Positions 7,440-16,889 are shown, numbered from the stretch's first letter. The stretch is 64,000 nucleotides of DNA from Nonomuraea sediminis (GCF_018531495.1 NZ_JAHDTI010000003.1:620001-684000); one strand, 5' to 3'. Notes: generated from the letters alone by a model not told the origin. Made by a program: numbers and translations.

Positions 7440-8822
7440 TCAGGCGGGCACCGGCTCGGCGATCGGCTTCCTGGCGAAGGTGAGCGCGACCACGGTGCCC
7501 AGCAGCATGCCGACGGCGGCGATCAGCACGGCCGCACGCAGGCCCGAGGCCAGCGCGGCGCCGGTGGCCGTGCCGAGCCCGCCGGCCGCGACCAGGACGG
7601 CCAGCCCGAGCGCGGCGCCGACCTGCAGCGCCGTGGAGGCCATGCCGGAGGCGACGCCCTGCTCGGCCGCGGCCACGCCGGTGGCGGAGGCGATCCACAT
7701 GCCGGTCCAGGTCAGCCCCTGGCAGACGCCCATCACGACGATCCCGGGCAGGACGGCCCAGTAGCTGCCGCCCTGGCTCACCCCGAGCGCGAGCGCCGCG
7801 GTGCCGAGCGCGCCGCCGACCGTGCCGATGACCAGGGTGGCGCGCATCCCGATGCGGCCCGCCATCCGACCGCCCAGCTGCGTGCCGAGCGCGATGAGCA
7901 GCGCGGGGACGAGGAAGGCCAGGCCGGTGGTCACCGCGCCGTAGCCGAGCACGTTCTGGAAGTAGACGGTCAGGAAGTACGGGATGGCGTTGAACGTGGC
8001 GCCGAAGACCAGGATGACCGCGATGGCCGAGGTGAGGCTGCGGTTGGCGAACAGCCGCAGCGGCATCAGCGGGTCGGCGCTGCGCCGCTCGACCGCCACG
8101 AAGGCGGCCAGCAGCACCACCGCCAGCACGAACGCCCCCAGGATGGCCGGGGAGGCCCAGCCGGACTCGGGCCCCTGGATGAGGGCGTAGGCGAGCAGGC
8201 TCACACCGCCGGTGGCCAGCACCGCGCCGGGCAGGTCGAAGCGGCGCCCGCGCCGGTCAGGCCCGTCGGCCGGGAGCAGGACGTAGGCACCGGCGATGGC
8301 CAGCACGGCCAGCGGCACGTTGACGTAGAAGTCCGCCTGCCAGCCCCACGCGCCGGTGAGCAAGCCGCCGGCCAGCGAGCCGATGGCCAGGCCGCTGGCG
8401 CCCGCGCCGCTCCACACACCCAGCGCCCTGTTGCGCGCGGGCCCCTCCTCGAAGCGGGTGTTGACCAGCGCCACCGTGGCGGGGAAGAGCAGCGCGCCGC
8501 CCAGCCCCTGCACCACCCTGGCGGCCACCAGCAGCCCGGGGCTGCCGGCCAGCCCGCCCGCCAGCGACGACAGCGCGAAGATCACCAGTGCGGCGACGAA
8601 CATCCGGCGCCGCCCGAGCAGGTCGGCCGCGCGCCCGCCGAACAGCAGGAAACCGCCGTAGGCCACCGCGTACGCGCTGGCCACCCATTGCAGGGTCTGC
8701 GGCGAGAACCCGAGATCCCGCCCGATGTCGGGCAGCGCCACGAACACGATGAAGAAGTCGAGGGCGATGATGAGCTGCGACAACGCCAGCAAAGCCAGGG
8801 TCCAACCGGAACGAGGGGACAT
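7440..8822 (-). CDS. MFS drug exporter, DHA2 (EmrB/QacA) type
   Basis: 460 residues from ATG 8822. The first helix has the DHA2 signature ALDFFIVFVALPDIGRDLG, followed by motif A (FGGRAADLLGRRRMF) and motif C (GLAIGSLAGGLLTGAWGW). Hydrophobicity suggests about 14 transmembrane helices, as in EmrB-type proton antiporters. It is divergent from the ArsR gene and starts within a palindrome-rich promoter; the FAD monooxygenase follows in the same direction. A longer in-frame reading into the promoter region (to 9080) is an artefact. Confidence 0.93.
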   Translation of the reverse strand: MSPRSGWTLALLALSQLIIALDFFIVFVALPDIGRDLGFSPQTLQWVASAYAVAYGGFLLFGGRAADLLGRRRMFVAALVIFALSSLAGGLAGSPGLLVAARVVQGLGGALLFPATVALVNTRFEEGPARNRALGVWSGAGASGLAIGSLAGGLLTGAWGWQADFYVNVPLAVLAIAGAYVLLPADGPDRRGRRFDLPGAVLATGGVSLLAYALIQGPESGWASPAILGAFVLAVVLLAAFVAVERRSADPLMPLRLFANRSLTSAIAVILVFGATFNAIPYFLTVYFQNVLGYGAVTTGLAFLVPALLIALGTQLGGRMAGRIGMRATLVIGTVGGALGTAALALGVSQGGSYWAVLPGIVVMGVCQGLTWTGMWIASATGVAAAEQGVASGMASTALQVGAALGLAVLVAAGGLGTATGAALASGLRAAVLIAAVGMLLGTVVALTFARKPIAEPVPA

Positions 8823-8832
8823 CGGTATCCTT

Positions 8833-8912
8833 AGTACGAAATTTTCGAACGGTACGAAATCCTCGTACAGTCGAACCGTCGGCGTCAAATCATCGTTCGA
8901 AAATCTCGTACT
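8833..8912. promoter_or_regulatory. ArsR operator cluster in the MFS/ArsR divergent promoter
   Basis: The 90-bp gap is filled by dyads. AGTACGAAATTTTCGAAC (8833-8850) is the inverted copy of GTTCGAAAATCTCGTACT (8895-8912) with one mismatch in 18. Between them GTACGA (8852-8857) and TCGTAC (8863-8868) form another inverted repeat. The right-hand element ends directly at the ArsR ATG (8913) and the left one lies 10 bp from the MFS ATG. One regulator binding here could shut off both directions. Confidence 0.8.
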
Positions 8913-9227
8913 ATGGACGGCATGCTTCATCCATCGCGGGAGCAGATCGAGCTGGTGGACGTGCTGGCGGCACTGGGCCATCCGGTGCGGGCCCAGATCG
9001 TGCGCACCCTCGCCGACGGCGAGGAGCAGGCCTGCGGCGACATCATCAGCGGCGTGCCGAAGTCCACGCTGACCAGCCACTGGCGGATCCTGCGCGAGAG
9101 CGGCGTGACCTTCCAGCGCAACCAGGGCAGGAACCTGCTGGTCCGGCTGCGCCGCGACGACCTGGACGCCCGCTTCCCCGGCCTGCTCGACCTGGTCTGC
9201 CAGGGCGCCACGGATGCGCCGGAATGA
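8913..9227 (+). CDS. ArsR family winged-helix transcriptional repressor
   Basis: 104 residues. The winged helix is clear: LVDVLAALGHPVRAQIVRTLAD, the recognition helix GVPKSTLTSHWRILRESGV, and a wing FQRNQGRNLLVRLRR. The Cys in QACGDII lies in a region where some ArsR proteins bind metal, but no second metal Cys is nearby, so it probably senses an organic compound (inference). ATG 8913 abuts an operator arm, so the transcript may be leaderless; ATG 8922 is an alternative start. It is divergent from the MFS exporter, the expected target. Confidence 0.92.
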   Translation: MDGMLHPSREQIELVDVLAALGHPVRAQIVRTLADGEEQACGDIISGVPKSTLTSHWRILRESGVTFQRNQGRNLLVRLRRDDLDARFPGLLDLVCQGATDAPE

Positions 9228-9266
9228 TCGAGGGCTCCATTCAAACCGCGTGAAGCGGGCGCGCCA

Positions 9267-9279
9267 TCACATGTTGTGA
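9267..9279. promoter_or_regulatory. Short dyad upstream of the 241-residue membrane protein
   Basis: TCACA-TGT-TGTGA is a perfect 5+5 inverted repeat, 16 bp before the ATG at 9296. It may be a regulator site. The rest of this 68-bp gap shows nothing clear. Confidence 0.3.
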
Positions 9280-9295
9280 CGCCATCATTACGGTC

Positions 9296-10021
9296 ATGCT
9301 ATCGGCCCAGAAAGCACCCCCTCCCGGTGCGCGGGCGGTGACCGGGCTGCGCGCCCAGGCCCGCGCCGCGCGCCGGACCGCGCTGGTCGCGCTTGCCGGT
9401 TCGATCGCGCTGCTCACCGCCGCCCAACTGCTCGCCGAGCGGGCCCGCACCCGCGAGGGCGCACTGCCGCTCGCCGTACTGGCCCTCGGGCTCTTCCTCG
9501 GCTCGCTCCCCGCACTGTCCGTCACCCAGGGGGTCTGGGGCGCGCGAGCCAGGGCGGTCCGCAGGCGCGAGCTCGAGCTCTACTCCGTCGCCCGCGGCGC
9601 CTGGCTGTGCCTGGCCTCCCGGCTCGGCGTGGCCGCCTGCTGGGCGGTGACGCTGCTGCTCGGCTTCACCGTGCCGCGCCTGTTCCAGGAGTCCGGGATG
9701 TACGGCTTCGCCGCCGCGCTCGCCGGAGCCGCGGACATCGTGGCGTTCCCGGCCTACGCCGCGGGCGCGCTCTTCCTCGTCTGGTGGGGGCGGGACCTGG
9801 TGAGAACCCTGGCGCACGTCAAGTCGGGGCGAGCCCCCGGCGACCCGTGGGACCCCGGCTCCGGGCGGCGCGGGCCAGGCGCCGCGACGCTCTGGACGGG
9901 CGCGGCGCTGGCGATCGCCGCCCTGGTCGCGGGCCGTGCCCACCTGTGGGAGCCACCCACCGCGCTCGTCTACGCGCTGCTGGCGGCGGCGCTCGTCCTG
10001 GCGTTGGTTACTGGCGAGTAG
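9296..10021 (+). CDS. Multi-pass membrane protein of unknown function
   Basis: 241 residues, Ala/Leu-rich. An Arg-rich N-terminus (LRAQARAARRTALVALAG) precedes about six hydrophobic segments, near residues 25-45, 55-75, 105-130, 145-165, 195-212 and 217-238. A basic cytosolic loop (RARAVRRRELELYS) is in the middle. I recognise no catalytic motif or family. It stands alone between the ArsR gene and fadA, both on the same strand, without obvious coupling to either. Confidence 0.75.
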   Translation: MLSAQKAPPPGARAVTGLRAQARAARRTALVALAGSIALLTAAQLLAERARTREGALPLAVLALGLFLGSLPALSVTQGVWGARARAVRRRELELYSVARGAWLCLASRLGVAACWAVTLLLGFTVPRLFQESGMYGFAAALAGAADIVAFPAYAAGALFLVWWGRDLVRTLAHVKSGRAPGDPWDPGSGRRGPGAATLWTGAALAIAALVAGRAHLWEPPTALVYALLAAALVLALVTGE

Positions 10022-10059
10022 CATAGGCGCGGTGGCTTTCCCCAACGAGGAGCGAACCC

Positions 10060-11250
10060 GTGCCTAATTCCCGTGACGTCGTGTTCGTCGACGGCGTACG
10101 CACACCTTTCGGCAGGTCGGGGCCGAAGGGGCTGTACGCGGAAACGCGCGCGGACGACATGGTCGTCCGCGTCATCCGCGAGCTCATCCGCCGCAATCCC
10201 GCGCTGCCGCCCGAGCGGGTGGACGAGGTCGCCATCGCGGCCACCACCCAGATCGGCGACCAGGGGCTGACCATCGGCCGCTCGGCCGCGGTGCTCGCGG
10301 GGCTGCCGAAGAGCGTGCCCGGATACGCCATCGACCGGATGTGCGCGGGCGCGATGACCGCGGTCACCACGGTGGCGGGCGGCATCGCTTTCGGCGCCTA
10401 CGACGTGGCGATCGCGGGCGGCGTGGAGCACATGGGGCGCCACCCGATGGGTGAGGGCGTGGACCCGAACCCGCGCTTCCTGTCGGAGAAGCTCGTCGAC
10501 CCCAGCGCGCTGGTCATGGGCATGACGGCGGAGAACCTGCACGACCGCTACCCCGAGATCACCAAGGAGCGCGCGGACGCCTACGCGGTGCGCTCGCAGG
10601 AGAAGGCGGCCAAGGCCTACGCCGACGGCAGGATCCAGCCCGACCTGGTGCCGACCGCGATCAGGACCGCCGAGAAGGGCTGGGGCCTGGCCGTCTCCGA
10701 CGAGGCGCCGCGCCCTGACACGACGCTGGCGGGCCTGGCGGGGCTGAAGACGCCCTTCCGCCCGCACGGGCACGTCACCGCGGGCAACTCCTCGGGCATC
10801 AACGACGGCGCCACGGGCTGCATCGTGGCCGCCTCTGACGTCGCCGAGGAGCTGGGGCTGAGCGCGCGCATGCGGCTGGTCTCCTACGCCTTCGCGGGCG
10901 TGGACCCCGAGGTGATGGGCGTCGGCCCGATCCCGTCCACGGAGCGCGCGCTGCGGCTGGCCGGCCTGGACGTCTCCGACATCGGGCTGTTCGAGGTCAA
11001 CGAGGCCTTCGCCGTGCAGGTCCTGGCCTTCCTCGACCACTTCGGCATCGACGAGGAGAAGGTCAACCCGTGGGGCGGCGCGATCGCCTTCGGCCATCCG
11101 CTGGCCTCCTCGGGGGTCCGGCTGATGACGCAGCTGGCCCGTCAGTTCGGCGAGCGCCCCGACGTGCGCTACGGCATCACCACCATGTGCGTCGGCATGG
11201 GCATGGGCGGCACCGTGATCTGGGAGAACATCGGGGGTAACGCGGCATGA
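10060..11250 (+). CDS. fadA: Acetyl-CoA acyltransferase (thiolase) of the beta-oxidation complex
   Basis: 396 residues, normal thiolase length, GTG start. The acyl-accepting Cys lies in YAIDRMCAGAMTAV near residue 95. The catalytic His is in NPWGGAIAFGHPLASSG and the second Cys in YGITTMCVGMGMGG near the C-terminus. NEAFAVQ is also present. The enzyme cleaves 3-ketoacyl-CoA to acetyl-CoA and a shortened acyl-CoA. Its last four bases overlap the start of the multifunctional hydratase/dehydrogenase gene, so the two subunits are translationally coupled, as in actinobacterial fadAB pairs. Confidence 0.95.
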   Translation: MPNSRDVVFVDGVRTPFGRSGPKGLYAETRADDMVVRVIRELIRRNPALPPERVDEVAIAATTQIGDQGLTIGRSAAVLAGLPKSVPGYAIDRMCAGAMTAVTTVAGGIAFGAYDVAIAGGVEHMGRHPMGEGVDPNPRFLSEKLVDPSALVMGMTAENLHDRYPEITKERADAYAVRSQEKAAKAYADGRIQPDLVPTAIRTAEKGWGLAVSDEAPRPDTTLAGLAGLKTPFRPHGHVTAGNSSGINDGATGCIVAASDVAEELGLSARMRLVSYAFAGVDPEVMGVGPIPSTERALRLAGLDVSDIGLFEVNEAFAVQVLAFLDHFGIDEEKVNPWGGAIAFGHPLASSGVRLMTQLARQFGERPDVRYGITTMCVGMGMGGTVIWENIGGNAA

Positions 11251-13301
11251 GCTTCGAGGAACTCGTCACCAAGGCCATCGTGCGCGACGTCGAGCTGCCC
11301 TACGGCGGCGGGACGATGGCGCTGATCACCCTGGACAACGGCTTCGACCACACCAAGCCGAACACCTTCGGCCCCGGCGGGCTGACCTCCCTCGGCCAGG
11401 CGCTCGACGCGATCGCCGCGCGCACGGACCTGGTGGCCGTGGGCGTGACGGGCAAGCCGTTCATCTTCGGCGTGGGCGCCGACCTGAAGGGCGCCGCGCA
11501 GGTGCGCACCCTTGAGGAGGCGCTGGAGATCGGCCGCCTGGGCCATGCGGTCTTCGCGCGCCTCGGCTCGCTCGGCATCCCCAGCTTCGCCTTCGTCAAC
11601 GGCGCGGCCATGGGCGGCGGCCTGGAGGTGGCGCTGCACTGCACCTACCGGACGATCTCCGCGGGCGTGCCCGCCGTGGCGCTGCCCGAGTGCTTCCTGG
11701 GCCTGGTGCCCGGCTGGGGCGGCACCCAGCTGCTGCCTCGCCTGATCGGCCCGGCCGCCGCGATCAAGCTGATTGTGGAGAACCCGCTCTCCCAGAACCG
11801 CATGATCAAGGGCACCCAGGCCTTCGAGTACGGCGTCGCCGACGCGATCTTCGAGCCCGCCGACTTCCTCGAGGAGTCGCTGCGATGGGCCGCCCGAGTC
11901 CTCAAGTCCGAAATTTCGGTTGAACGCCGGTCGTATGACGACGTGGACTGGGACAAGGCGGTCGCCGACGCCCGCTTCCTGGTGGACATGAAGCTGCACG
12001 GCGCCTCGCCCGCCCCCTACCGGGCGCTCGACCTGATCGCGATGGCCCGCACGGCCACGCCCGAGGCGGGCTTCGCGGCCGAGGAGGAGATCCTGGCCGA
12101 CCTGCTGATGAGCGACTCGCTGCGCGCCGGGCTGTACTCCTTCGACCTGGTCCAGCGGCGCGCCAAGCGGCCGGCCGGAGCGCCCGACCCCGCGCTGGCC
12201 CGCAAGGTCACCAAGGTCGGCGTCGTCGGCGCCGGGCTGATGGCCTCGCAGATGGCGCTGCTGTTCGCGCGCCGCCTCGAGGTGCCCGTCGTGCTGACCG
12301 ACCTGGACCAGGCCCGCCTGGACAAGGGCGTCGGCTACGTGCACGCCGAGGTGGACAAGCTCCTCGGCAAGGGCCGCATCTCCGCCGACCAGGCCAACCG
12401 CCTCAAGTCGCTGGTGACCGGCTCGCTCACCAAGGACGCCTTCGCCGACGCCGACTTCGTCATCGAGGCCGTCTTCGAGGACCTGGCGGTCAAGAAGCAG
12501 GTCTTCGCCGAGGTGGAGGCCGTGGTCTCGGACTCGTGCGTGCTGGCCACGAACACCTCGTCCCTGTCGCTGACCGAGATGGGCTCCGGCCTGCGGGTGC
12601 CCGCGCGCCTGGTCGGGTTCCACTTCTTCAACCCGGTGGCGGTGATGCCGCTGCTGGAGATCATCAAGGGCGCCAAGACCGACGACGAGACGCTGGCCAC
12701 CGCCTTCGCCGTGGGCAAGGCGCTGAAGAAGTCGTCGGTGCTGGTCAAGGACGCGCCCGCGTTCGTGGTGAACCGGCTGCTGACGCGCTTCATGGGCGAG
12801 GTCGTGGCCGCCGTCGACGAGGGCACGCCGCTGGAGGTGGCCGAGCACGCGCTGGACGACCTCGGGCTGCCGATGACGCCCTTCGCGCTGCTGCAGCTCG
12901 TCGGCCCCGCCGTCGGCCTGCACGTGGCAGAGACGCTGCACGAGGCCTTCCCCGGCCGTTTCGGCGTCTCGCCGGGCATGGCCAAGCTGGTCGCCTCCGG
13001 CAAGCCGGGCCTCTACCGGCCTGACTTCTCGCTCGACCCCGAGGCGGTCGCGCTGTTCGCCGGCGGCTCCACGCCGTCAACGGCCGAGCAGGTACGGCGG
13101 CGCGTCCTGGAGGCCCTGTCGGAGGAGATCCGGATCATGCTGGACGAGGGCGTGGTCGCGGCCGCCCAGGACATCGACCTGTGCATGATCCTGGGCGCCG
13201 GCTGGCCCTTCCACCTCGGCGGCATCACCCCGTACCTGGACCGCGCGGGCCTGTCCGACCCGCGGTTCCTGGAGCCGGGCCTCGCCTCGGTGCCCGCCTG
13301 A
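11247..13301 (+). CDS. fadB: Multifunctional enoyl-CoA hydratase / 3-hydroxyacyl-CoA dehydrogenase
   Basis: 684 residues. The N-terminal crotonase domain (about 1-200) shows the oxyanion-hole segment GVGADLKGAAQ and NGAAMGGGLEVALHCTYR. The central Rossmann domain starts at VGVVGAGLMASQMALLFARR (about 330). The dehydrogenase His is in LVGFHFFNPVAVMPLLE, and KDAPAFVVNRLL begins the C-terminal dehydrogenase domain. Two sequential beta-oxidation steps are thus on one chain, partner to the thiolase upstream (ATGA overlap). A strong hairpin follows the stop. Confidence 0.95.
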   Translation: MSFEELVTKAIVRDVELPYGGGTMALITLDNGFDHTKPNTFGPGGLTSLGQALDAIAARTDLVAVGVTGKPFIFGVGADLKGAAQVRTLEEALEIGRLGHAVFARLGSLGIPSFAFVNGAAMGGGLEVALHCTYRTISAGVPAVALPECFLGLVPGWGGTQLLPRLIGPAAAIKLIVENPLSQNRMIKGTQAFEYGVADAIFEPADFLEESLRWAARVLKSEISVERRSYDDVDWDKAVADARFLVDMKLHGASPAPYRALDLIAMARTATPEAGFAAEEEILADLLMSDSLRAGLYSFDLVQRRAKRPAGAPDPALARKVTKVGVVGAGLMASQMALLFARRLEVPVVLTDLDQARLDKGVGYVHAEVDKLLGKGRISADQANRLKSLVTGSLTKDAFADADFVIEAVFEDLAVKKQVFAEVEAVVSDSCVLATNTSSLSLTEMGSGLRVPARLVGFHFFNPVAVMPLLEIIKGAKTDDETLATAFAVGKALKKSSVLVKDAPAFVVNRLLTRFMGEVVAAVDEGTPLEVAEHALDDLGLPMTPFALLQLVGPAVGLHVAETLHEAFPGRFGVSPGMAKLVASGKPGLYRPDFSLDPEAVALFAGGSTPSTAEQVRRRVLEALSEEIRIMLDEGVVAAAQDIDLCMILGAGWPFHLGGITPYLDRAGLSDPRFLEPGLASVPA

Positions 13302-13306
13302 CGTGA

Positions 13307-13342
13307 GAAGACCCCGGGGGAGACGTTCCCCCCGGGGTCTTC
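13307..13342. terminator. Bidirectional terminator between fadB and the APC permease
   Basis: GAAGACCCCGGGGG pairs with CCCCCGGGGTCTTC in a 14-bp stem. It sits in the 74-bp gap between two converging genes and can stop both. Confidence 0.85.
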
Positions 13343-13375
13343 CCGTGTGGACGGCCAAGAGCGGCCTCGCCGCGC

Positions 13376-14872
13376 CTAGAACGTTCCAGGGACCGGAGGT
13401 GGCGTCGGCTCCGTGGTGCGGCTGCGCACGGCGCGGCTGTGGCGGTAGCCGTACAGGAAGTAGATGATCGAGCCGATCACCATCCAGATGATGAACCGCA
13501 GCCAGGTCTCCACCGGCAGGTTCAGCATCAGGTAGAAGCAGGCGATGATCGACAGGATCGGCAGCACGGGCACCCACGGCGCGCGGAAGCCGCGGTGGAG
13601 GTCCGGGCGGGTGCGCCGCAGGATGATGACGCCGGCCGAGACCACCACGAAGGCGAACAGCGTCCCGATGTTCACCAGCTCGGCCAGCGCGCCGAGCGAG
13701 ATGAACCCGGACAGCGCCGCCGAGACCAGCCCGACGATGATCGTGAGCCGTGCCGGCGTGCCGTACTTGGGGTGCACGATCGACAGCTGCCGCGGCAGCA
13801 GCCCGTCGCGGCACATGGCGAACAGCACCCGGCTCTGACCCAGCATCAGGATCATCACCACGGTGGTGAGACCGGCGATGGCGCCGATGCTGATCAGCGC
13901 GGCCGCCCAGTTCTGCCCGACGGCGGTGAACGCCTCGGCCAGTGGCGCCTTCGTGCTCAGCTTGGTGTAGTTCTGCATGCCGACCACGACGAGCGAGACG
14001 GCGACGTACAGGACCGTGCAGATGGCCAGCGAGCCGAGGATGCCGCGGGGCACGTCGCGCTGCGGATCGATGGTCTCCTCCGCGGCGGTGGCCACGATGT
14101 CGAAGCCGATGAAGGCGAAGAAGACGACCGCGGCGGCGGAGAAGATGCCGATGACGCCGAACGACACCGGGGTGATGCCGAACAGCACCTGGATCAGCGG
14201 CGCCTTCAGCCCCGCGACCGCCGGGGTGGAGATGGCCGGCGGGATGAACGGCGTGTAGTTCGCGGCCTTGATGAAGAACAGCCCGGCGATGATGACGAGC
14301 AGGATGACCGACACCTTGATCGCGACGATGACCTCGTTCACCCGCGAGGACAGCTTGATGCCCAGGACCAGGATCACGGTGAGGATCAGCACGATCACGA
14401 TCGCGGGCAGGTTCACCACCGGCGCCTCCCCCGCCATCCAGGCGGGCAGATGGATGCCGATCGACTCGAGCAGCGCGGCGAAGTAGCCCGACCAGCCGAC
14501 CGCGACCACGGCGGCGGCCAGCGCCATCTCCAGCATCAGGTCCCACCCGATCACCCAGGCGGGAAACTCGCCCAGCGTGGCGAAGGAGAAGGTGTAGGCC
14601 GATCCGGCCACCGGGATCGTGGAGGCGAACTCCGCGTAGCACAGCGCGGCCAGACCGCAGACCACGCCGGACACCACGAATCCCAGTGCCACGGCCGGCC
14701 CCGCGGTCAGCTTGGCCACCTGCCCCGTCAGCACGAAGATGCCCGTACCGACGATCACCCCGATGCCGAACACGGTCAGGTCGAGGGCCGACAGCCGCTT
14801 TCTCAGCTGGTGCTCGGGCTCCTCGGTGTCACGGATCGACTGTTCAACGCTCTTGGTGCGAAAGATATCCAC
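13376..14872 (-). CDS. APC superfamily amino acid permease
   Basis: 498 residues from GTG 14872, chosen because the family starts with (M)xIFRTKSVEQSIRDTEEPEHQL before the first helix SALDLTVFGIGVIVGTGIFVLTG. About 12 transmembrane helices follow; FAFIGFDIVATAAEETIDPQRDVPRGI is the typical APC loop between helices 6 and 7. The likely substrates are amino acids or polyamines by proton-coupled uptake; specificity is not readable. A start up to eight codons earlier is possible. The GTG lies in the loop of a long hairpin (14850-14899), and dxs is 30 bp upstream on the same strand. Confidence 0.9.
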   Translation of the reverse strand: MDIFRTKSVEQSIRDTEEPEHQLRKRLSALDLTVFGIGVIVGTGIFVLTGQVAKLTAGPAVALGFVVSGVVCGLAALCYAEFASTIPVAGSAYTFSFATLGEFPAWVIGWDLMLEMALAAAVVAVGWSGYFAALLESIGIHLPAWMAGEAPVVNLPAIVIVLILTVILVLGIKLSSRVNEVIVAIKVSVILLVIIAGLFFIKAANYTPFIPPAISTPAVAGLKAPLIQVLFGITPVSFGVIGIFSAAAVVFFAFIGFDIVATAAEETIDPQRDVPRGILGSLAICTVLYVAVSLVVVGMQNYTKLSTKAPLAEAFTAVGQNWAAALISIGAIAGLTTVVMILMLGQSRVLFAMCRDGLLPRQLSIVHPKYGTPARLTIIVGLVSAALSGFISLGALAELVNIGTLFAFVVVSAGVIILRRTRPDLHRGFRAPWVPVLPILSIIACFYLMLNLPVETWLRFIIWMVIGSIIYFLYGYRHSRAVRSRTTEPTPPPVPGTF

Positions 14873-14899
14873 AGTCGGTGATATTTCCCGCACCAAGAG
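14850..14899 (-). promoter_or_regulatory. Long imperfect hairpin enclosing the permease start codon
   Basis: CTCTTGGTGCG (14850-14860) pairs with CGCACCAAGAG (14889-14899). After a two-base internal mismatch pairing resumes for about seven further pairs (14863-14869 with 14880-14886), leaving a 10-nt loop at 14870-14879. It can act as a terminator/attenuator behind dxs, as a translation switch for the permease, or as DNA operator for a dimeric regulator. Confidence 0.55.
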
Positions 14900-14902
14900 T
14901 GA

Positions 14903-16768
14903 TCATGCCTCGATGGGGGCACTCCGCTTGGCGACCGCCTCGGTGATCTCCCTGGCCAGGTCCTGGCCGGTCAGGCCCTGGTAACCGAGGATCTTGGCGC
15001 GCTTGGCCACGTCGAGGAAGCTCTGGTCGATGCCGAACGTCTTGACCGGCACGTCCACGTCGTTGTCGCGCAGCAGCCTGGCCACCGCGTCGCCGACGCC
15101 GCCCACGCGCCCGTTGTCCTCCACGACCGCGACCAGCTTGTGCGCGCCCGCCGCCAGCACCAGCGCCTCGTCCAGCGGCTTGACCCAGCGCGGGTCGATC
15201 ACCGTGGCCGAGATGCCCTGCTGGTCGAGCAGGTCGGCGGCCTCCATGCACGCGTGCGCCATCGGGCCCACGCCGACGATGAGCACGTCGGGATCGGCGG
15301 CGCGCAGCACGTCCATCTCGCCGAGCTTGCCGATCGCCTCCAGCGGGTCGGCCAGCGCGCCCTTGGGGTAGCGCAGGGCGGTCGGGCCGTCCTCGATCGC
15401 GACGGCCTCGCGCAGCAGCTCGACCACCCGGTCGCCGTCGCGCGGCACCGCGATCCGCAGGCCAGGCACGACCTGCAGGATCGACAGGTCCCACATGCCG
15501 TTGTGACTCGGCCCGTCGTCACCGGTGACACCCGCCCTGTCGAGCACGAACGTGACGGGCAGCTTGTGCAGGGCCACGTCCAGGAGCAGTTGGTCGAAGG
15601 CGCGGTTGAGGAAGGTGGCGTAGACGGCGAACACCGGGTGCAGGCCGCCGAGCGCCAGCCCGGCCGCGCTGGTCACCGCGTGCTGCTCGGCGATGCCGAC
15701 GTCGTAGAAGCGCTCGGGGAAGGCCTCGGCGAAGGGAGCCAGGCCCACCGGGTACTGCATGGCGGCGGTGATGGCCACGAGGTCCTCGCGCTCGTGGCCG
15801 AGCTTGACGATCTCCTCGCTGAACACGTCGGTCCAGATGCGGCCCTTCGGCTTCTCCCTGCCGGTCACCTTGTCGAAGGGGCCGGGGCCGTGCAGCTGGT
15901 CCTCGTCGTGGTTCTCCGCCGGGGAGTAGCCGCGGCCCTTCTGGGTGAGCACGTGCACGATGACCGGGCCGCGGAAGTCGCGGGCCTGGCGCAGCGCGGC
16001 CTCCACGGCCTGCTCGTCGTGGCCGTCGATGGGGCCGACGTACTTCAGCCCGAGGTCCTCGAACATGACCTGCGGGGCCAGGACGTCCTTGATGCCCTTC
16101 TTGATGCCGTGCAGCGCGTCGTACAGGACGGGGACGTTGCCGAACTTCTCCTTGACGAACTCCAGCAGGTCCTCGTAGCGGGGGTTGGTGCGCAGCGAGG
16201 ACAGGTGGGAGGCCAGGCCGCCGATCGTGGGCGAGTAGGAGCGGCCGTTGTCGTTGACGACGATGACGAGCGGCAGGTCCTTGCGGGCGGCGATGTTGTT
16301 GAGCGCCTCCCAGGCCATGCCGCCGGTGAGGGCGCCGTCGCCGATGACCGCCACCACGGTGCGGTCGCGCTCGGCGCGCACCCGGAAGGCCTTGGCCAGG
16401 CCGTCGGCGTAGGACAGCGCGGTGGAGGCGTGGGAGTTCTCCACGAAGTCGTGCTCGGACTCAGCCTGGCTCGGGTAGCCCGACAGGCCGCCCTCCTGCT
16501 TGAGCGCGCGGAAGCCGTCGAGGCGGCCGGTCAGCAGCTTGTGCACGTACGCCTGGTGGCCGGTGTCCCAGATGATCGGGTCGCGCGGCGAGTCGAACAC
16601 TCGGTGAACGGCGATGGTCAGCTCGACGACGCCCAGGTTGGGACCCAGGTGGCCGCCGAACTTGGCGCACGAGTCGACGAGCACGTCCCGGATCTCCCCG
16701 GCGAGCTGCGGCAATTCATCCACGCCGAGCCTTTTGACGTCGTGCGGTCCCCTGATCGAGCCCAGCAT
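14903..16768 (-). CDS. dxs: 1-deoxy-D-xylulose-5-phosphate synthase
   Basis: 621 residues from ATG 16768, the usual Dxs length; a 114-residue in-frame N-terminal extension was rejected as non-homologous. Thiamine-diphosphate motifs are [19 protein letters not shown] and [16 protein letters not shown]. The transketolase-type centre is [20 protein letters not shown] (catalytic Glu) with [19 protein letters not shown]. The C-terminal domain carries the family's [13 protein letters not shown]. It condenses pyruvate with glyceraldehyde-3-phosphate, the first step of the MEP isoprenoid pathway. It is divergent from the first zinc-peptidase gene. Confidence 0.97.
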   Translation of the reverse strand: MLGSIRGPHDVKRLGVDELPQLAGEIRDVLVDSCAKFGGHLGPNLGVVELTIAVHRVFDSPRDPIIWDTGHQAYVHKLLTGRLDGFRALKQEGGLSGYPSQAESEHDFVENSHASTALSYADGLAKAFRVRAERDRTVVAVIGDGALTGGMAWEALNNIAARKDLPLVIVVNDNGRSYSPTIGGLASHLSSLRTNPRYEDLLEFVKEKFGNVPVLYDALHGIKKGIKDVLAPQVMFEDLGLKYVGPIDGHDEQAVEAALRQARDFRGPVIVHVLTQKGRGYSPAENHDEDQLHGPGPFDKVTGREKPKGRIWTDVFSEEIVKLGHEREDLVAITAAMQYPVGLAPFAEAFPERFYDVGIAEQHAVTSAAGLALGGLHPVFAVYATFLNRAFDQLLLDVALHKLPVTFVLDRAGVTGDDGPSHNGMWDLSILQVVPGLRIAVPRDGDRVVELLREAVAIEDGPTALRYPKGALADPLEAIGKLGEMDVLRAADPDVLIVGVGPMAHACMEAADLLDQQGISATVIDPRWVKPLDEALVLAAGAHKLVAVVEDNGRVGGVGDAVARLLRDNDVDVPVKTFGIDQSFLDVAKRAKILGYQGLTGQDLAREITEAVAKRSAPIEA

Positions 16769-16826
16769 GCCGCGTCCCCTCCGCTTCTTCTGCGCCAACG
16801 GATCGAGTCTAGTTCGTGGCCCCGGC

Positions 16827-16846
16827 ATTGACTCCATCGAGTCAAT
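16827..16846. promoter_or_regulatory. Perfect inverted repeat in the dxs/peptidase divergent promoter
   Basis: ATTGACTC-CATC-GAGTCAAT: 8-bp perfect arms around a 4-bp spacer, midway in the 121-bp gap. It is a good candidate site for a dimeric regulator acting on dxs, the peptidase array or both. Confidence 0.5.
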
Positions 16847-16889
16847 TGAGCCCATATTTGTCCGATCTTGACCTAGTCTTTCCATCACT

